From positions 1 to 38,250 of the IMG/VR virus record IMGVR_UViG_3300025687_000129: DNA of 38,250 nucleotides. One strand, written 5' to 3'. This document shows, one piece after another, positions 21,613-28,968 of the stretch; position 1 is the first letter of the stretch; every line of letters begins with the position of its first letter. The position numbers were made by a program, and so were the translations under genes. The DNA comes from a virus. The notes below the pieces were generated by a model. The model had not been told where the DNA came from, did not search any database, and saw nothing but the letters and a program-made list of their open reading frames with translations.

Positions 21613-21640
21613 ACAGTACAGCGTAAATCGGCGTTGTCAA
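21613..21640 (-). promoter_or_regulatory. Promoter for the HTH-csrA operon
   Basis: Minus strand: -35 TTGACA (perfect), 16-nt spacer, -10 TACTGT (weak, 3/6). It follows a strong terminator, so a new start here is expected. Confidence 0.45.
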
Positions 21641-21660
21641 TCACAATCTTTGCACTATTT

Positions 21661-21693
21661 CAAAAAAACCGTCACCTGTGACACTGACGGCTT
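21661..21693 (-). terminator. Intrinsic terminator ending the first early operon
   Basis: Minus strand: AAGCCGTCA pairs with TGACGGTTT around a 10-nt loop, followed by a run of seven T that overlaps the stem base. It overlaps the stop codon of the 92-residue gene. Confidence 0.8.
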
Positions 21694-21950
21694 TGTGGGT
21701 TCGTTGCATTGTTGGCCTCTTTTTCGCAGAGAAACTCTTTACAGATGCCTTCATAGTTCATGCCAAATTCGTGCGTCCACACTGGTCGCCCAAGTGATTT
21801 CTCCACTGCTTCGTGGAAGACGGCGAATGGACACGCCAATTCTTTTGTGAACAACTGAAACTCTGCGATTTCACGGTGAGAACAAAACTCCCACCAGTTT
21901 GTTGACGCGAGTTCAATGGCCTTGTCTTTGCCGATTGATTTTCGGTTCAT
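21672..21950 (-). CDS. Hypothetical protein, 92 residues
   Basis: MNRKSIGKDKAIELASTNWW... starts at 21950, with AGGAGAG upstream. A compact acidic helical domain with aromatic residues and several cysteines. Resembles small phage early proteins only in general style. Last gene before the terminator. Confidence 0.55.
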   Translation of the reverse strand: MNRKSIGKDKAIELASTNWWEFCSHREIAEFQLFTKELACPFAVFHEAVEKSLGRPVWTHEFGMNYEGICKEFLCEKEANNATNPQSRQCHR

Positions 21951-21954
21951 CGGT

Positions 21955-22197
21955 TCACTCTCCTTCGCTTGGTGATTGGCTGCGTTGATCACAAATGTCT
22001 TGCAGAACACTGGACGCTTCCGGCTTGACGTAAATCCTGTGAAACCCATCAGGAAGTGGTTCGAATAGGTAAGCCAATCCGCGCTCCATCAATTCCTTTG
22101 CAATGGATTGTGCTGTGTCCCAAGGCACGTCCACAAAATGCGGAACATGCAGACCGTTGTTTCCAATAAACACTTTCACCACATGTGGTTCACTCAT
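21955..22197 (-). CDS. Hypothetical protein, 80 residues
   Basis: MSEPHVVKVFIGNNGLHVPH... starts at 22197 after GGAGGGG. It is a mixed alpha/beta protein (WDTAQSIAKELMERGLAYLF). It is the first gene after the structured leader and terminator. The reading frame is open further upstream through the leader, but the ribosome site selects this ATG. Confidence 0.6.
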   Translation of the reverse strand: MSEPHVVKVFIGNNGLHVPHFVDVPWDTAQSIAKELMERGLAYLFEPLPDGFHRIYVKPEASSVLQDICDQRSQSPSEGE

Positions 22198-22206
22198 TAC
22201 CCCTCC

Positions 22207-22251
22207 AAAACAAAAGCCCCATGCGCTGATGGGCAGTCCAACGCATGAGGC
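22207..22251 (-). terminator. Intrinsic terminator in the early leader
   Basis: Minus strand: GCCTCATGCG pairs with CGCATGGGGC (one G-U pair) around a 16-nt loop, followed by TTTTGTTTT. The ribosome site GGAGGGG follows at once, 9 nt before the ATG. Confidence 0.7.
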
Positions 22252-22322
22252 TCTGTTGCGGTCTCCCGCGTGATTGAATTGTTCGGCTTCCCTGCCCGAA
22301 TGCCGTTCCAACAAAATAAACA

Positions 22323-22459
22323 CGAACTAGGTAGGATTCGAACCTACAACCTTTACAGCCTTTTACTGAGTTGGTGTTAGTGACCAATCTCATACCGCCA
22401 CAACGTGACTCGGCACTCACCACAAGGGTGAAGCGTTTGCCTGGTTTCGCCACTAGATC
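22323..22459 (-). tRNA. tRNA-like element (137 nt), possibly degenerate or regulatory
   Basis: The 3' end has a perfect T-arm, GTAGG-TTCGAAT-CCTAC (22331-22347). The acceptor GATCTAG/CTAGTTC pairs at 6 of 7 positions. The 5' end has a tRNA-Leu-like D-arm, TG-GCG-AAACCAGGCAAA-CGC. Between them lie two 5-bp/7-nt arms: TTCAC-CCTTGTG-GTGAG, and TTGGT-CACTAAC-ACCAA (22371-22387), whose central triplet is CTA. Neither loop has U33. The length is about 50 nt too great for a class II tRNA. No CCA is encoded. It may be a decayed tRNA, a tRNA with an insertion or a tRNA-like leader RNA. Confidence 0.4.
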
Positions 22460-22470
22460 ATGTGTGTGCA

Positions 22471-22498
22471 AGCATAGTGAACGGTTGACCAGTTGCAA
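22471..22498 (-). promoter_or_regulatory. Probable early promoter
   Basis: Minus strand: -35 TTGCAA, 16-nt spacer, -10 TATGCT (4/6 each). It would start transcription a few nt before the tRNA-like fold and feed the leader terminator and the early operon. Confidence 0.4.
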
Positions 22499-22605
22499 GT
22501 GAAGATGTGCGGCTTTGGTATTTTGTGACGCTGGGCCGTGGCGTGCTCAAGATGTGGTGTTTGCGTGGCATTCTCATTTTTTCTCGAACAACATGCACAC
22601 AATAC

Positions 22606-22633
22606 TTGCACTGTCGGTTATTATGTGTATGAT
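22606..22633 (+). promoter_or_regulatory. Promoter of the plus-strand operon
   Basis: -35 TTGCAC (4/6), 16-nt spacer, -10 TATGAT (5/6). It lies 52 nt before the first plus-strand ATG and is divergent from the early promoter at 22471-22498. The shared space is a natural switch point. Confidence 0.5.
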
Positions 22634-22684
22634 ACATTCATCACTGAACGAGACGCTCTTGAGACAAAACACGGAGACAAACAA

Positions 22685-22879
22685 ATGACCGCTTCTGAAC
22701 AAATTGCACGAATCGATTCACGCATCCAAGCACGTCAGCAAATGGTTGATATTTGTCGCAGCAACGGCGACACGGACGGTGTGAGATGTCACCAAATGTG
22801 CATTGATAGTTTGATGCACAGTCGCATTCAGATTCATGACAGTCAAGTAGCTCCAATCCGCTTAGGGGCTCCTGTTTAG
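22685..22879 (+). CDS. Small helical protein, 64 residues
   Basis: MTASEQIARIDSRIQARQQM..., with ACGGAGACAAAC before the ATG. The same leader words precede the next plus-strand gene. Coiled-coil-like, with a few Cys and His. A longer frame from 22538 is not supported because it would include the promoter. Confidence 0.6.
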   Translation: MTASEQIARIDSRIQARQQMVDICRSNGDTDGVRCHQMCIDSLMHSRIQIHDSQVAPIRLGAPV

Positions 22880-22900
22880 CTTACAATCTCAAATCAAACA

Positions 22901-22918
22901 GGGCCGCTCCGGCGGCCC
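22901..22918 (+). terminator. GC-rich hairpin between plus-strand genes (weak terminator or stabiliser)
   Basis: A perfect 7-bp stem GGGCCGC/GCGGCCC closes a UCCG tetraloop of the stable UNCG type. There is no U-tract after it on the plus strand, so it may stabilise or process mRNA rather than stop it. It lies 21 nt before the next ATG. Confidence 0.4.
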
Positions 22919-22938
22919 GCATTCACACGGAGACAAAT

Positions 22939-23058
22939 ATGAGCAACTTCGACAAAATCCAACGCAAACTGGACCGACTTGAAGTGATTAACCACCTCGT
23001 ATTGGTTGCGGTGCTGACGGTCATCCTACTGTGCAACGCAGTCTGGATTGTCCTATGA
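22939..23058 (+). CDS. 39-residue membrane protein
   Basis: MSNFDKIQRKLDRLEVINHL... A short charged N-terminal helix precedes one membrane segment ending in NAVWIVL. It has the same ACGGAGACAAAT ribosome-site context as the gene before it, and an ATGA overlap with the next gene. Function unknown; a superinfection-type membrane protein is possible. Confidence 0.6.
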   Translation: MSNFDKIQRKLDRLEVINHLVLVAVLTVILLCNAVWIVL

Positions 23059-23243
23059 AAACCGTACGCATTCAAGTTCTCGTTCCGGAAGACTGGCGAG
23101 ACGCCTTTTTCAAGCAGGCTGCCAAGAGCGATCAGGGGCTTTCCGAGTGGCTGGCTGAGCTGGGGAAAGACGCACTGCCGAAGACTGTGCAGGGCCAGTT
23201 GAGTGAGCGGAAGGGGCCGGGGCAGCCGCGAAAAAAGAGTTAG
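23055..23243 (+). CDS. Ribbon-helix-helix-like regulator
   Basis: 62 residues from an ATGA overlap with the membrane peptide. MKTVRIQVLVPEDWRDAFFK gives a beta strand followed by a helix; SDQGLSEWLAELGKDAL gives the second helix, as in Arc/CopG-type proteins. The tail is basic and flexible (ERKGPGQPRKKS). It is probably DNA-binding. It is convergent with the late virion operon. Confidence 0.55.
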   Translation: MKTVRIQVLVPEDWRDAFFKQAAKSDQGLSEWLAELGKDALPKTVQGQLSERKGPGQPRKKS

Positions 23244-23260
23244 GCCATTGGTAGTTATCA

Positions 23261-23434
23261 TCACGCTGGTGTCGGTGGTGTCGACCTGTAGTTGTAGGAG
23301 ATCAGCAACCGCGTCTCTGTGGACCGTGACGTGATAGGCTCAATCACGTAAGTGTTGATATTGGGGCTGATGCTCCAGACCTCTGTGCCGTCCAATGCGT
23401 AACGTCTCAGTGTGCCTGTGCCGTTCTCGTTCTA
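23261..23434 (-). other. Read-through extension after an in-frame amber codon
   Basis: The TAG at 23434-23432 ends the propeller-like gene. The same frame stays open for 56 more codons to a TGA. The added protein contains GTLRRYALDGTEVW, which echoes the internal motif LRRYDTGGLVW of the same gene. The extension is therefore real coding sequence. The amber is either a recent nonsense mutation or is suppressed. Confidence 0.7.
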
Positions 23435-24610
23435 CTTGTCGACTCGTTCATGAGGCAGAAAGATTCTGCCGCGGATTGTGTCCACCACAATTTCTTCAGC
23501 GGATTTGCCGCCGAAAGCCTGTGGCGCTGCCGTCTGCCAATCAATTGTTTTATCCACTTGCATGCGGGCCAGGAATGTGTCTCCGGCAAGACCTACCTTC
23601 CCGATTGCCAAGATGTCTCCGTCCCATTGGTCGATGTCGAAAATGTTGTAATTGTCGCCAAACAGCGTAGTGCTGGTTTCGCTCCAAACAAGGCCGCCTG
23701 TGTCGTATCTGCGCAGTCTGCGGTTGTCGATAATGATCAGGTCGCCAGTCGTGTCTATCGCCATTGAGTCATTGACGACGACAAGACTGGATGCGGTGAC
23801 GATTGGACCCGAAGCAACATTGCTCGAATCGAATGTCCAGACCGTGTAATTAGTGGTTCGGATCTGCACAGAAAAAAAGCTTGCACCAGGAATTCCCACG
23901 CGTGCAATCGTCACCGTGGATGCGTCAATCGTGCTCTGGTATTCCGTCTCATTCCCTGCTGAGTCACGGACCACAACAGTGATGTAGTCAGTCCCTCCGT
24001 CGTCTTGGCTCTTGATGTAGACGAGCTTTTCGCCACAAGTCTTGATATGCCAACAACGCTCTGAGACAATTGTTGTTTCCGTGCCGCCTGTGGTGAGCGT
24101 GGCCAGGTAGTAGCCGTTTGCTGCATTGCGAATGAAGTAGCCAACACCATCCAGAACGGGCAAGTTGAATTGAGTCATGTCAACATCAATTGCATTGATG
24201 AATCCGATTGTTGTTGCTGAATTGTCTACAAAATAGACGCCAGTTGTTGAAGCACCTGTGTTTTCTATAGCAAAGCAAAACAAGTTTTTGAGCGGGTCAG
24301 CCGTCAGACACCTAACAACTGTCGATACCGTACCAGTGTAAACGTCACCAGACGGGCTGCGTTCCTTGTCAAAGATCCTCAACCCGGTGTTGATTGGCTC
24401 GCTTGTGCCCGTTGTCTGCTGCCCAGATTCAGCAATGCCAAACGAGTTAACAGCACACTCGTAAGACGAAACTGACGCGCTGCCACCTTCCGACCGATCC
24501 TCCCACCACAGCACTGCACCGGAAGATGGGTTCACAGCCGTAATCGTGGCATATTGGGGTGCCAGCCAAATCTGTGGACACTTGCAGCAATCGCTACCGA
24601 TCAGAACCAT
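23432..24610 (-). CDS. Propeller-like virion protein (amber-terminated)
   Basis: 392 residues up to the TAG, 449 including the amber if read through. The protein shows repeating blocks of a WD/PQQ-like beta-propeller: NPSSGAVLWWEDRS near the start, then recurrent YFVD..., LVYIKSQDDGG, IIDNRRLRRYDTGGLVWSE and GDILAIGKVG. Two Cys close together near the start (DCCKC) recall metal-binding virion proteins. It is the last gene of the rightward part of the late operon and is probably a tail or fibre protein that contacts the host. The start ATG lies shortly after the stop of the 152-residue gene. Confidence 0.65.
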   Translation of the reverse strand: MVLIGSDCCKCPQIWLAPQYATITAVNPSSGAVLWWEDRSEGGSASVSSYECAVNSFGIAESGQQTTGTSEPINTGLRIFDKERSPSGDVYTGTVSTVVRCLTADPLKNLFCFAIENTGASTTGVYFVDNSATTIGFINAIDVDMTQFNLPVLDGVGYFIRNAANGYYLATLTTGGTETTIVSERCWHIKTCGEKLVYIKSQDDGGTDYITVVVRDSAGNETEYQSTIDASTVTIARVGIPGASFFSVQIRTTNYTVWTFDSSNVASGPIVTASSLVVVNDSMAIDTTGDLIIIDNRRLRRYDTGGLVWSETSTTLFGDNYNIFDIDQWDGDILAIGKVGLAGDTFLARMQVDKTIDWQTAAPQAFGGKSAEEIVVDTIRGRIFLPHERVDK

Positions 24611-24614
24611 GAAA

Positions 24615-25073
24615 TCACAGCGAGTTAGTGGAGAACTTGTCCATAACGAGATTGCCCGTCAGCGATGATTCGTCAATAACTGGGTATCCGGTGTTGATGT
24701 CCTGATCATCCTTAGCCCAAATCACATAGATCGCGACTGTGGGAAATGGACCACCCTCGCAGGACACGTCGCCTGTCGTCAACTCGGTGTGCGTCAGCAG
24801 TTCAGTTTCCATCTCTGCTGCGGTTGTGTTCCAGTTGAATGTCAACGTTTCGCTTGACGCATTGACGGTGATATCCGCATCCCATGTTCCGGCCGATGGC
24901 GCAAGTGGTGTGAATCGCCAAATTTCCTTGCAAGCACATCCACCGCTGCCAGTCAGCCGCTTTCGTTTCTTTCTTGGCAGCACGTATTGCGGCTTCTTCT
25001 CGTACGCTTTCACGGTCGCGTCGATGCGTTCCGCTTCCTGCGTTGTGAAGATGACGCCAATCGGATCAGCCAT
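24615..25073 (-). CDS. Hypothetical virion protein, 152 residues
   Basis: The N-terminal part is basic (LPRKKRKR) with a CAC pair. The C-terminal part is beta-rich, with TLTFNWNTTAAEMETELLTH, a pattern seen in repeated phage and surface domains in which a short helix follows a strand. It lies between two other virion genes. Function unknown. Confidence 0.5.
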   Translation of the reverse strand: MADPIGVIFTTQEAERIDATVKAYEKKPQYVLPRKKRKRLTGSGGCACKEIWRFTPLAPSAGTWDADITVNASSETLTFNWNTTAAEMETELLTHTELTTGDVSCEGGPFPTVAIYVIWAKDDQDINTGYPVIDESSLTGNLVMDKFSTNSL

Positions 25074-25076
25074 CGA

Positions 25077-25697
25077 TTAGCCTCTCACGTCGCATTGAAT
25101 CTCGGTATTGTTGATCTGAGCTGTCACGCCAGATCCCGTTGCACCGTCCGTGATGGCAACTGTCATGCGGATGTCCAGCCAGTCACCAGGACTGAGACCA
25201 GCACCGTTGATCGTGAACGTCTTATTCGCTGCGGTGGCAGAGTTGATTGTGGTGGCGGCAGTCGTGCAAAGATCAGATCCAATTCCACCGGCCTTGTCAG
25301 CCTCGTACACCTCGACATCGATGGTGGCTGTGGTATCGCTGACAGTCGCCATTTCGGCATTGACGACAAATTGAATCGTCTGGTTGTTTTGGTACTCCAG
25401 CGGCACCATAAACGATTGCCGTGCATACTGAGTGACTGTTGTTGAGGCACCATCTGACGAAACTATTGTTGGAGGTGCCGTCGCAAATGTTCCCACTGAG
25501 AAACCGAGATCGTCAGCAGTCGCTGACGCTGGCAGCAATGCACCAGAATCGTGAACCTGCCAGCCACGTAAATCGAGAGGGAATGACTTAGCACTCTCTA
25601 ATGCTTGCTTTAATCGCGGCAGTGCAAAAGTTGAGACAAGATCGTTTTCACTGACCTGCGATTGCGTTGTTTCGAGTGTGACGCCTGTGATTCTCAT
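25077..25697 (-). CDS. Hypothetical virion protein, 206 residues
   Basis: The N-terminal 80 residues are mixed (ALPRLKQALESAKSFPLDLR). The C-terminal half is a Thr/Ala/Val-rich beta sandwich (TIQFVVNAEMATVSDTTATI, DWLDIRMTVAITD), as in phage structural proteins. It is part of the tail cassette after the tape measure. No enzymatic motif is visible. Confidence 0.5.
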   Translation of the reverse strand: MRITGVTLETTQSQVSENDLVSTFALPRLKQALESAKSFPLDLRGWQVHDSGALLPASATADDLGFSVGTFATAPPTIVSSDGASTTVTQYARQSFMVPLEYQNNQTIQFVVNAEMATVSDTTATIDVEVYEADKAGGIGSDLCTTAATTINSATAANKTFTINGAGLSPGDWLDIRMTVAITDGATGSGVTAQINNTEIQCDVRG

Positions 25698-25705
25698 GAT
25701 GATCC

Positions 25706-26602
25706 CTAAACTGATGCTGTGAAGAAGAATGGAAGGTTTAGCCAGTCCGAAGCGGCGAAGTCCGTAAAGGTGAGCATGACAGGATCGTTGCCTGAAGATA
25801 GTGCTGCACCTTCGCCATCCAGTAGCTGCTCCGTCGGTGCGTCTTGATCTTCGTCGCTGATATTCTTGACCGTAAACCGCTTGCGATTGCCGCCACTGAG
25901 GTAATAGAAACCCTGGTCAATGCGTGGCAGGTTCCACTTGTAGGTTGTGTTTGTCGTGACGTGGATTTGTCCCGATGCCGTGTAATACTGGTAACCGTTC
26001 TCTTCTTTGAGATCCGACACGCGGAACCCTTTGAACAGACCGTACTCAGCATCGATGGTCACTGTGCTGACTCCATCGGTCACGCTGACAGCCGCTGAGT
26101 TCGTTGTGTTGTTGTACAGAAACCAACTTGCATCCCACGTGGCAACATGCTTCTGAACCGGAATCACGATTCGTGAGTCCTCAAATGGTTGCGGTTCAAG
26201 TGGATCGCCTGCTGAGTTAACGTAAGCTTTGCCGTCCAGATCCTCGTCACGATAAACTTGAAACTCTTGTGAGTCAGCGCCCATCTTGACGCGTCGATCG
26301 ATTGGATTTGGGAACTGCTCCCGCTCACGCTCATCGTTGCTGATGGGACGTGTAGACCAGTTGACATAAGCAGTCCAGTGCAACGCTGTACGAGCATCAA
26401 CGCGGACGTTGCGACGTGTATAGAACGGATTGGATGGGTGAGCTGTTCCAAACGGCCCCACTTCTGCTTCAACGGCTGCACGGACAGCGAAAAAGTCGTC
26501 ATCGCGTGAATTGCAGGTGACGAGGTAGGTCTGGTATGTGTCGTCGTAGTCTTCAAACTGACCACCACGTTCGGGCATCTTCTTGCAGGACACAACACTC
26601 AT
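25706..26602 (-). CDS. Tail-associated protein downstream of tape measure
   Basis: 298 residues, starting in an ATGA overlap with the tape measure gene. Beta-rich with many aromatic and acidic residues and no Cys-based or enzymatic signature. In siphophages the gene next after the tape measure usually encodes a distal tail or baseplate hub protein, so that is the likely role. Sequence alone does not show it. Confidence 0.5.
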   Translation of the reverse strand: MSVVSCKKMPERGGQFEDYDDTYQTYLVTCNSRDDDFFAVRAAVEAEVGPFGTAHPSNPFYTRRNVRVDARTALHWTAYVNWSTRPISNDEREREQFPNPIDRRVKMGADSQEFQVYRDEDLDGKAYVNSAGDPLEPQPFEDSRIVIPVQKHVATWDASWFLYNNTTNSAAVSVTDGVSTVTIDAEYGLFKGFRVSDLKEENGYQYYTASGQIHVTTNTTYKWNLPRIDQGFYYLSGGNRKRFTVKNISDEDQDAPTEQLLDGEGAALSSGNDPVMLTFTDFAASDWLNLPFFFTASV

Positions 26603-28017
26603 AGTGTCAGACCTCCAATTTGCACCATACGTCCAGACTGCTCACGATCAGCAGCACGGCGTTGAATTTCTTCGGCCAGTCGATCCAATGCAGCAACCGT
26701 CATCTTCTGCTGTTTGGTGTTCTCTTGAGTCGCCTTGTCGAGTGCGGACTGCTTATTGTCTCGGTCCTCGTTTTTCTGCTGGCGACCACGTGCCGCATCT
26801 TTCACCGATTGAATCTGCCTGTCGATCTCGGCAATCGTTTCTTTACGCTGCTTGTCAAAGCCTGGACGTAAATCATCCTGTTGCAGCCTGTCTTTGTTCT
26901 TCTGCATCGTGTCAATCGACTGCTGTTGTCGTTGCGACAGATCCGGGCCGACGAATCCCTGCCGCCTTGCCTTTGCCATCCGTTCGGAGAATTCACGGTC
27001 ACCCATGCGAGCACCGGAAGGATTAGCGGGTCGGTCAGCCCTCATCCGATCTGGCTTGTCGGGCTTGTTGCGATCAACACTGTGCTGATTTTCGGCAACA
27101 CGGTTTTGGTTTTGGATCGCCAAATCAGCCGCCTCTCGATCCTTACGGATCTTCTCCTCTAAGGCGGCAATTTCCTCGTTATTGGCTCTCACAACCTCAG
27201 CCTGAATGAGCTTGTTGTGTTTTTGGCGAATCATCGCCAGTTCTTCCTCCTTCTGTCCGCGTTCTTCAATCAGTTTTTGCAGTCGCCCTTCCAATTCCTC
27301 GATTTTGCTTTGCTGCTTCTTGGCTTCGTCGAATGCGGCATTCGCCGCAATTGCTGCAGCCGATTGAGGATTACTGCCAGCCGCTTGCTCAAACATTTGC
27401 CCGCGTGTCAAAAGCTGCTCGCGAGTTTTCTCCAGATCCTCTTTTTGACGCTTGAATGCTTCAATTTGGTTTTTAATTGATTCCTGATCCGCCATCGCCT
27501 GCTCTCGCATCCCTGACGTTTGATTGCTGTCATCAGCGTTAGCGAGATCTCGACGGAGCCGCGTCAACCTGTCGATACGTCCAGCCTGCTCATCCAGAGC
27601 GTTCTTGTATTCATCGACTTCATTCTTTGCCTTTTCCGCTGCGTCAGCATCTTTGTTAAGCGCAAAGTAAAGCTGTGTTGCGGTTGATGCGGCCACTGCC
27701 GCAGCCATCGTCCACGGTCCAAACGCCATCGCCATCATTGTCAGGTTGTTCGATGCAGCACGCACCGATCCCGCCAGACCCATTGTGCCGTACACTGATG
27801 CGGCATCCTCGACCATAAAAATCGAGTTGGAAATCAGACTTTGGTTGACTCGCCAAGACTTGGACGACTGATCCATTGTCTGTTCGAACCGCTGCATTGT
27901 CTTTTGCGACAATCCAATCTGCTTGTTCCAGTTAAGCAAAGCACCTTTCGAAGCGTTCATGCCCTGCATGTACTTCTGATTGTTCAGATACATGCTGACT
28001 GCAATGTCATTTGCCAT
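26599..28017 (-). CDS. Tail tape measure protein
   Basis: 472 residues from the ATG at 28017, which overlaps the stop of the chaperone frameshift frame (TGATG). Residues about 60-125 contain hydrophobic helices (LTMMAMAFGPWTMAAAVAAS). Residues about 130-300 form a long charged coiled coil (KNEVDEYKNAL, KIEELEGRLQKLIEERGQKE). A Gln/Arg/Lys-rich end follows. This composition, with the position after the frameshifted chaperones, is diagnostic. The length predicts a short to medium tail of roughly 70 nm by the usual 0.15 nm per residue rule. Confidence 0.85.
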   Translation of the reverse strand: MANDIAVSMYLNNQKYMQGMNASKGALLNWNKQIGLSQKTMQRFEQTMDQSSKSWRVNQSLISNSIFMVEDAASVYGTMGLAGSVRAASNNLTMMAMAFGPWTMAAAVAASTATQLYFALNKDADAAEKAKNEVDEYKNALDEQAGRIDRLTRLRRDLANADDSNQTSGMREQAMADQESIKNQIEAFKRQKEDLEKTREQLLTRGQMFEQAAGSNPQSAAAIAANAAFDEAKKQQSKIEELEGRLQKLIEERGQKEEELAMIRQKHNKLIQAEVVRANNEEIAALEEKIRKDREAADLAIQNQNRVAENQHSVDRNKPDKPDRMRADRPANPSGARMGDREFSERMAKARRQGFVGPDLSQRQQQSIDTMQKNKDRLQQDDLRPGFDKQRKETIAEIDRQIQSVKDAARGRQQKNEDRDNKQSALDKATQENTKQQKMTVAALDRLAEEIQRRAADREQSGRMVQIGGLTL

Positions 28018-28244
28018 CACAGACTCCCGCTAAACAGTTGCGGACCTTGCCCCAACGCCTGCCGCCATGTGTCAGCAGTGGCAACTTCTTCCTCGGCCTC
28101 GAACGATTCACACTCAATGGATGTGAACGCAACAAGTTGACGAAATCGGTCGTATGGGATTTCTCGTTTCATGTTCCAGAAGTCGACTCGGTTACATCTC
28201 AGTGCCAGACGAATCCACCACTGTTCAACCGAGTCCTGCCTTAG
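28017..28244 (-). CDS. Tail assembly chaperone, frameshift extension (T part)
   Basis: A 75-codon frame in -1 relative to the 102-residue chaperone. It enters at the slippery site 28244-28250 and reads LRQDSVEQWWIRLALRCNRV, then a segment rich in Glu, and stops at TGA just before the tape measure. A fused product of about 177 residues is predicted, like lambda gpGT. The frame also has its own ATG at the 25th codon, but it has no ribosome site. Confidence 0.75.
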   Translation of the reverse strand, partial: LRQDSVEQWWIRLALRCNRVDFWNMKREIPYDRFRQLVAFTSIECESFEAEEEVATADTWRQALGQGPQLFSGSL

Positions 28245-28549
28245 TTTTTTTCCAGTTCCTCAAGGTCAATGTCCATCTTGCAGTGCTTCTGAATCGCCAG
28301 TCGCAACGGAACCGCAATTGCCGAATCCAGGCTTTTCAATTGTTCCAGGTGCGAGTCGTCGTAAACACGCTGACCATGGTTGTTGACGATGGCAAGTTGG
28401 AACAGTTTCGCGTCGGTGTTGGCTTTCCAGTATTCTTCCATCTCACTGACAGTGAGTGACTGGATTGGAATATCCATTCCATCAATTGTCACCGTCTTGA
28501 TTCGTCGCTCCGTTCGCTGGAGCAGTGCGTTCGCGTCGAAGTCGCTCAT
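28241..28549 (-). CDS. Tail assembly chaperone (G part)
   Basis: 102 residues. The pattern IQSLTVSEMEEYWKAN, then FQLAIVNNHGQRVYDD and LEQLKSLDSAIAVPLRLAIQ, is typical of siphophage tail chaperones (mutant-sensitive SLT..E..E.., then a D..G.P.F.D..). It ends ELEKN just after a slippery A-AAA-AAC. It precedes the tape measure. The start overlaps the gene before it by 68 nt. Confidence 0.8.
   Translation of the reverse strand: MSDFDANALLQRTERRIKTVTIDGMDIPIQSLTVSEMEEYWKANTDAKLFQLAIVNNHGQRVYDDSHLEQLKSLDSAIAVPLRLAIQKHCKMDIDLEELEKN
28244..28250 (-). promoter_or_regulatory. Programmed -1 frameshift site A-AAA-AAC
   Basis: Read on the minus strand in the chaperone frame, GAA-AAA-AAC-TAA holds the classic slippery heptamer directly before the stop. 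The -1 frame continues for 75 codons. It is the same arrangement as the G/GT frameshift of lambdoid tails. Confidence 0.75.
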
Positions 28550-28961
28550 TCGCTTTAACCTTCAGTTCCTTCACAAGTTTCAAGTGGGCTTTCATCACTT
28601 CCACGTTGTCCATGTCGTCAGCCGGAACATTCTTCAGTTCAATCAGCCTGTGACGCATTCGCATGAGTGCGGCCGGTTCGCCGTGTTCGCTGTCGTACCT
28701 GGAATCGCCAGTCGTGTGGGCGCATTCCTTCTGGTCATAGTCAGCCTGCAAAAATTGCTTGCTGTCCTCGTTCCAGAAAGCAGCACACACCTGCTCACAC
28801 TCCTCATCAGCAGGTTCCGCCACGCCGATTCGGACCAGCCACGGAGAATCCTTGTGTTCCACAAGCGTCCCCTCTGGCTTCCAAATGAATCGAGGCAACC
28901 CCGACCCTTCAGTCCAGTCCGGGTTTTCCTGCTGCATCGGAATCAGATAGCGAACCTTCAC
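28482..28961 (-). CDS. Hypothetical tail-region protein, 159 residues
   Basis: Lies between the major tail protein and the chaperone. The first half is mixed and acidic with Trp and Cys; the last third is a basic helix ending in a disordered tail (RTAPANGATNQDGDN). Its last 22 codons overlap the chaperone start. A tail accessory or chaperone-related role is likely from place only. Confidence 0.55.
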   Translation of the reverse strand: MKVRYLIPMQQENPDWTEGSGLPRFIWKPEGTLVEHKDSPWLVRIGVAEPADEECEQVCAAFWNEDSKQFLQADYDQKECAHTTGDSRYDSEHGEPAALMRMRHRLIELKNVPADDMDNVEVMKAHLKLVKELKVKANERLRRERTAPANGATNQDGDN

Positions 28962-28968
28962 GAATCAC

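Noticed and set aside
22538-22684. N-terminal extension of the first plus-strand gene
   Set aside because: The extension would contain the promoter; the ATG at 22685 has the same leader context as the next gene.
24226-24245. Resemblance to the half-site of the 24-bp palindrome near 24230
   Set aside because: Only a partial match with broken symmetry; likely chance.
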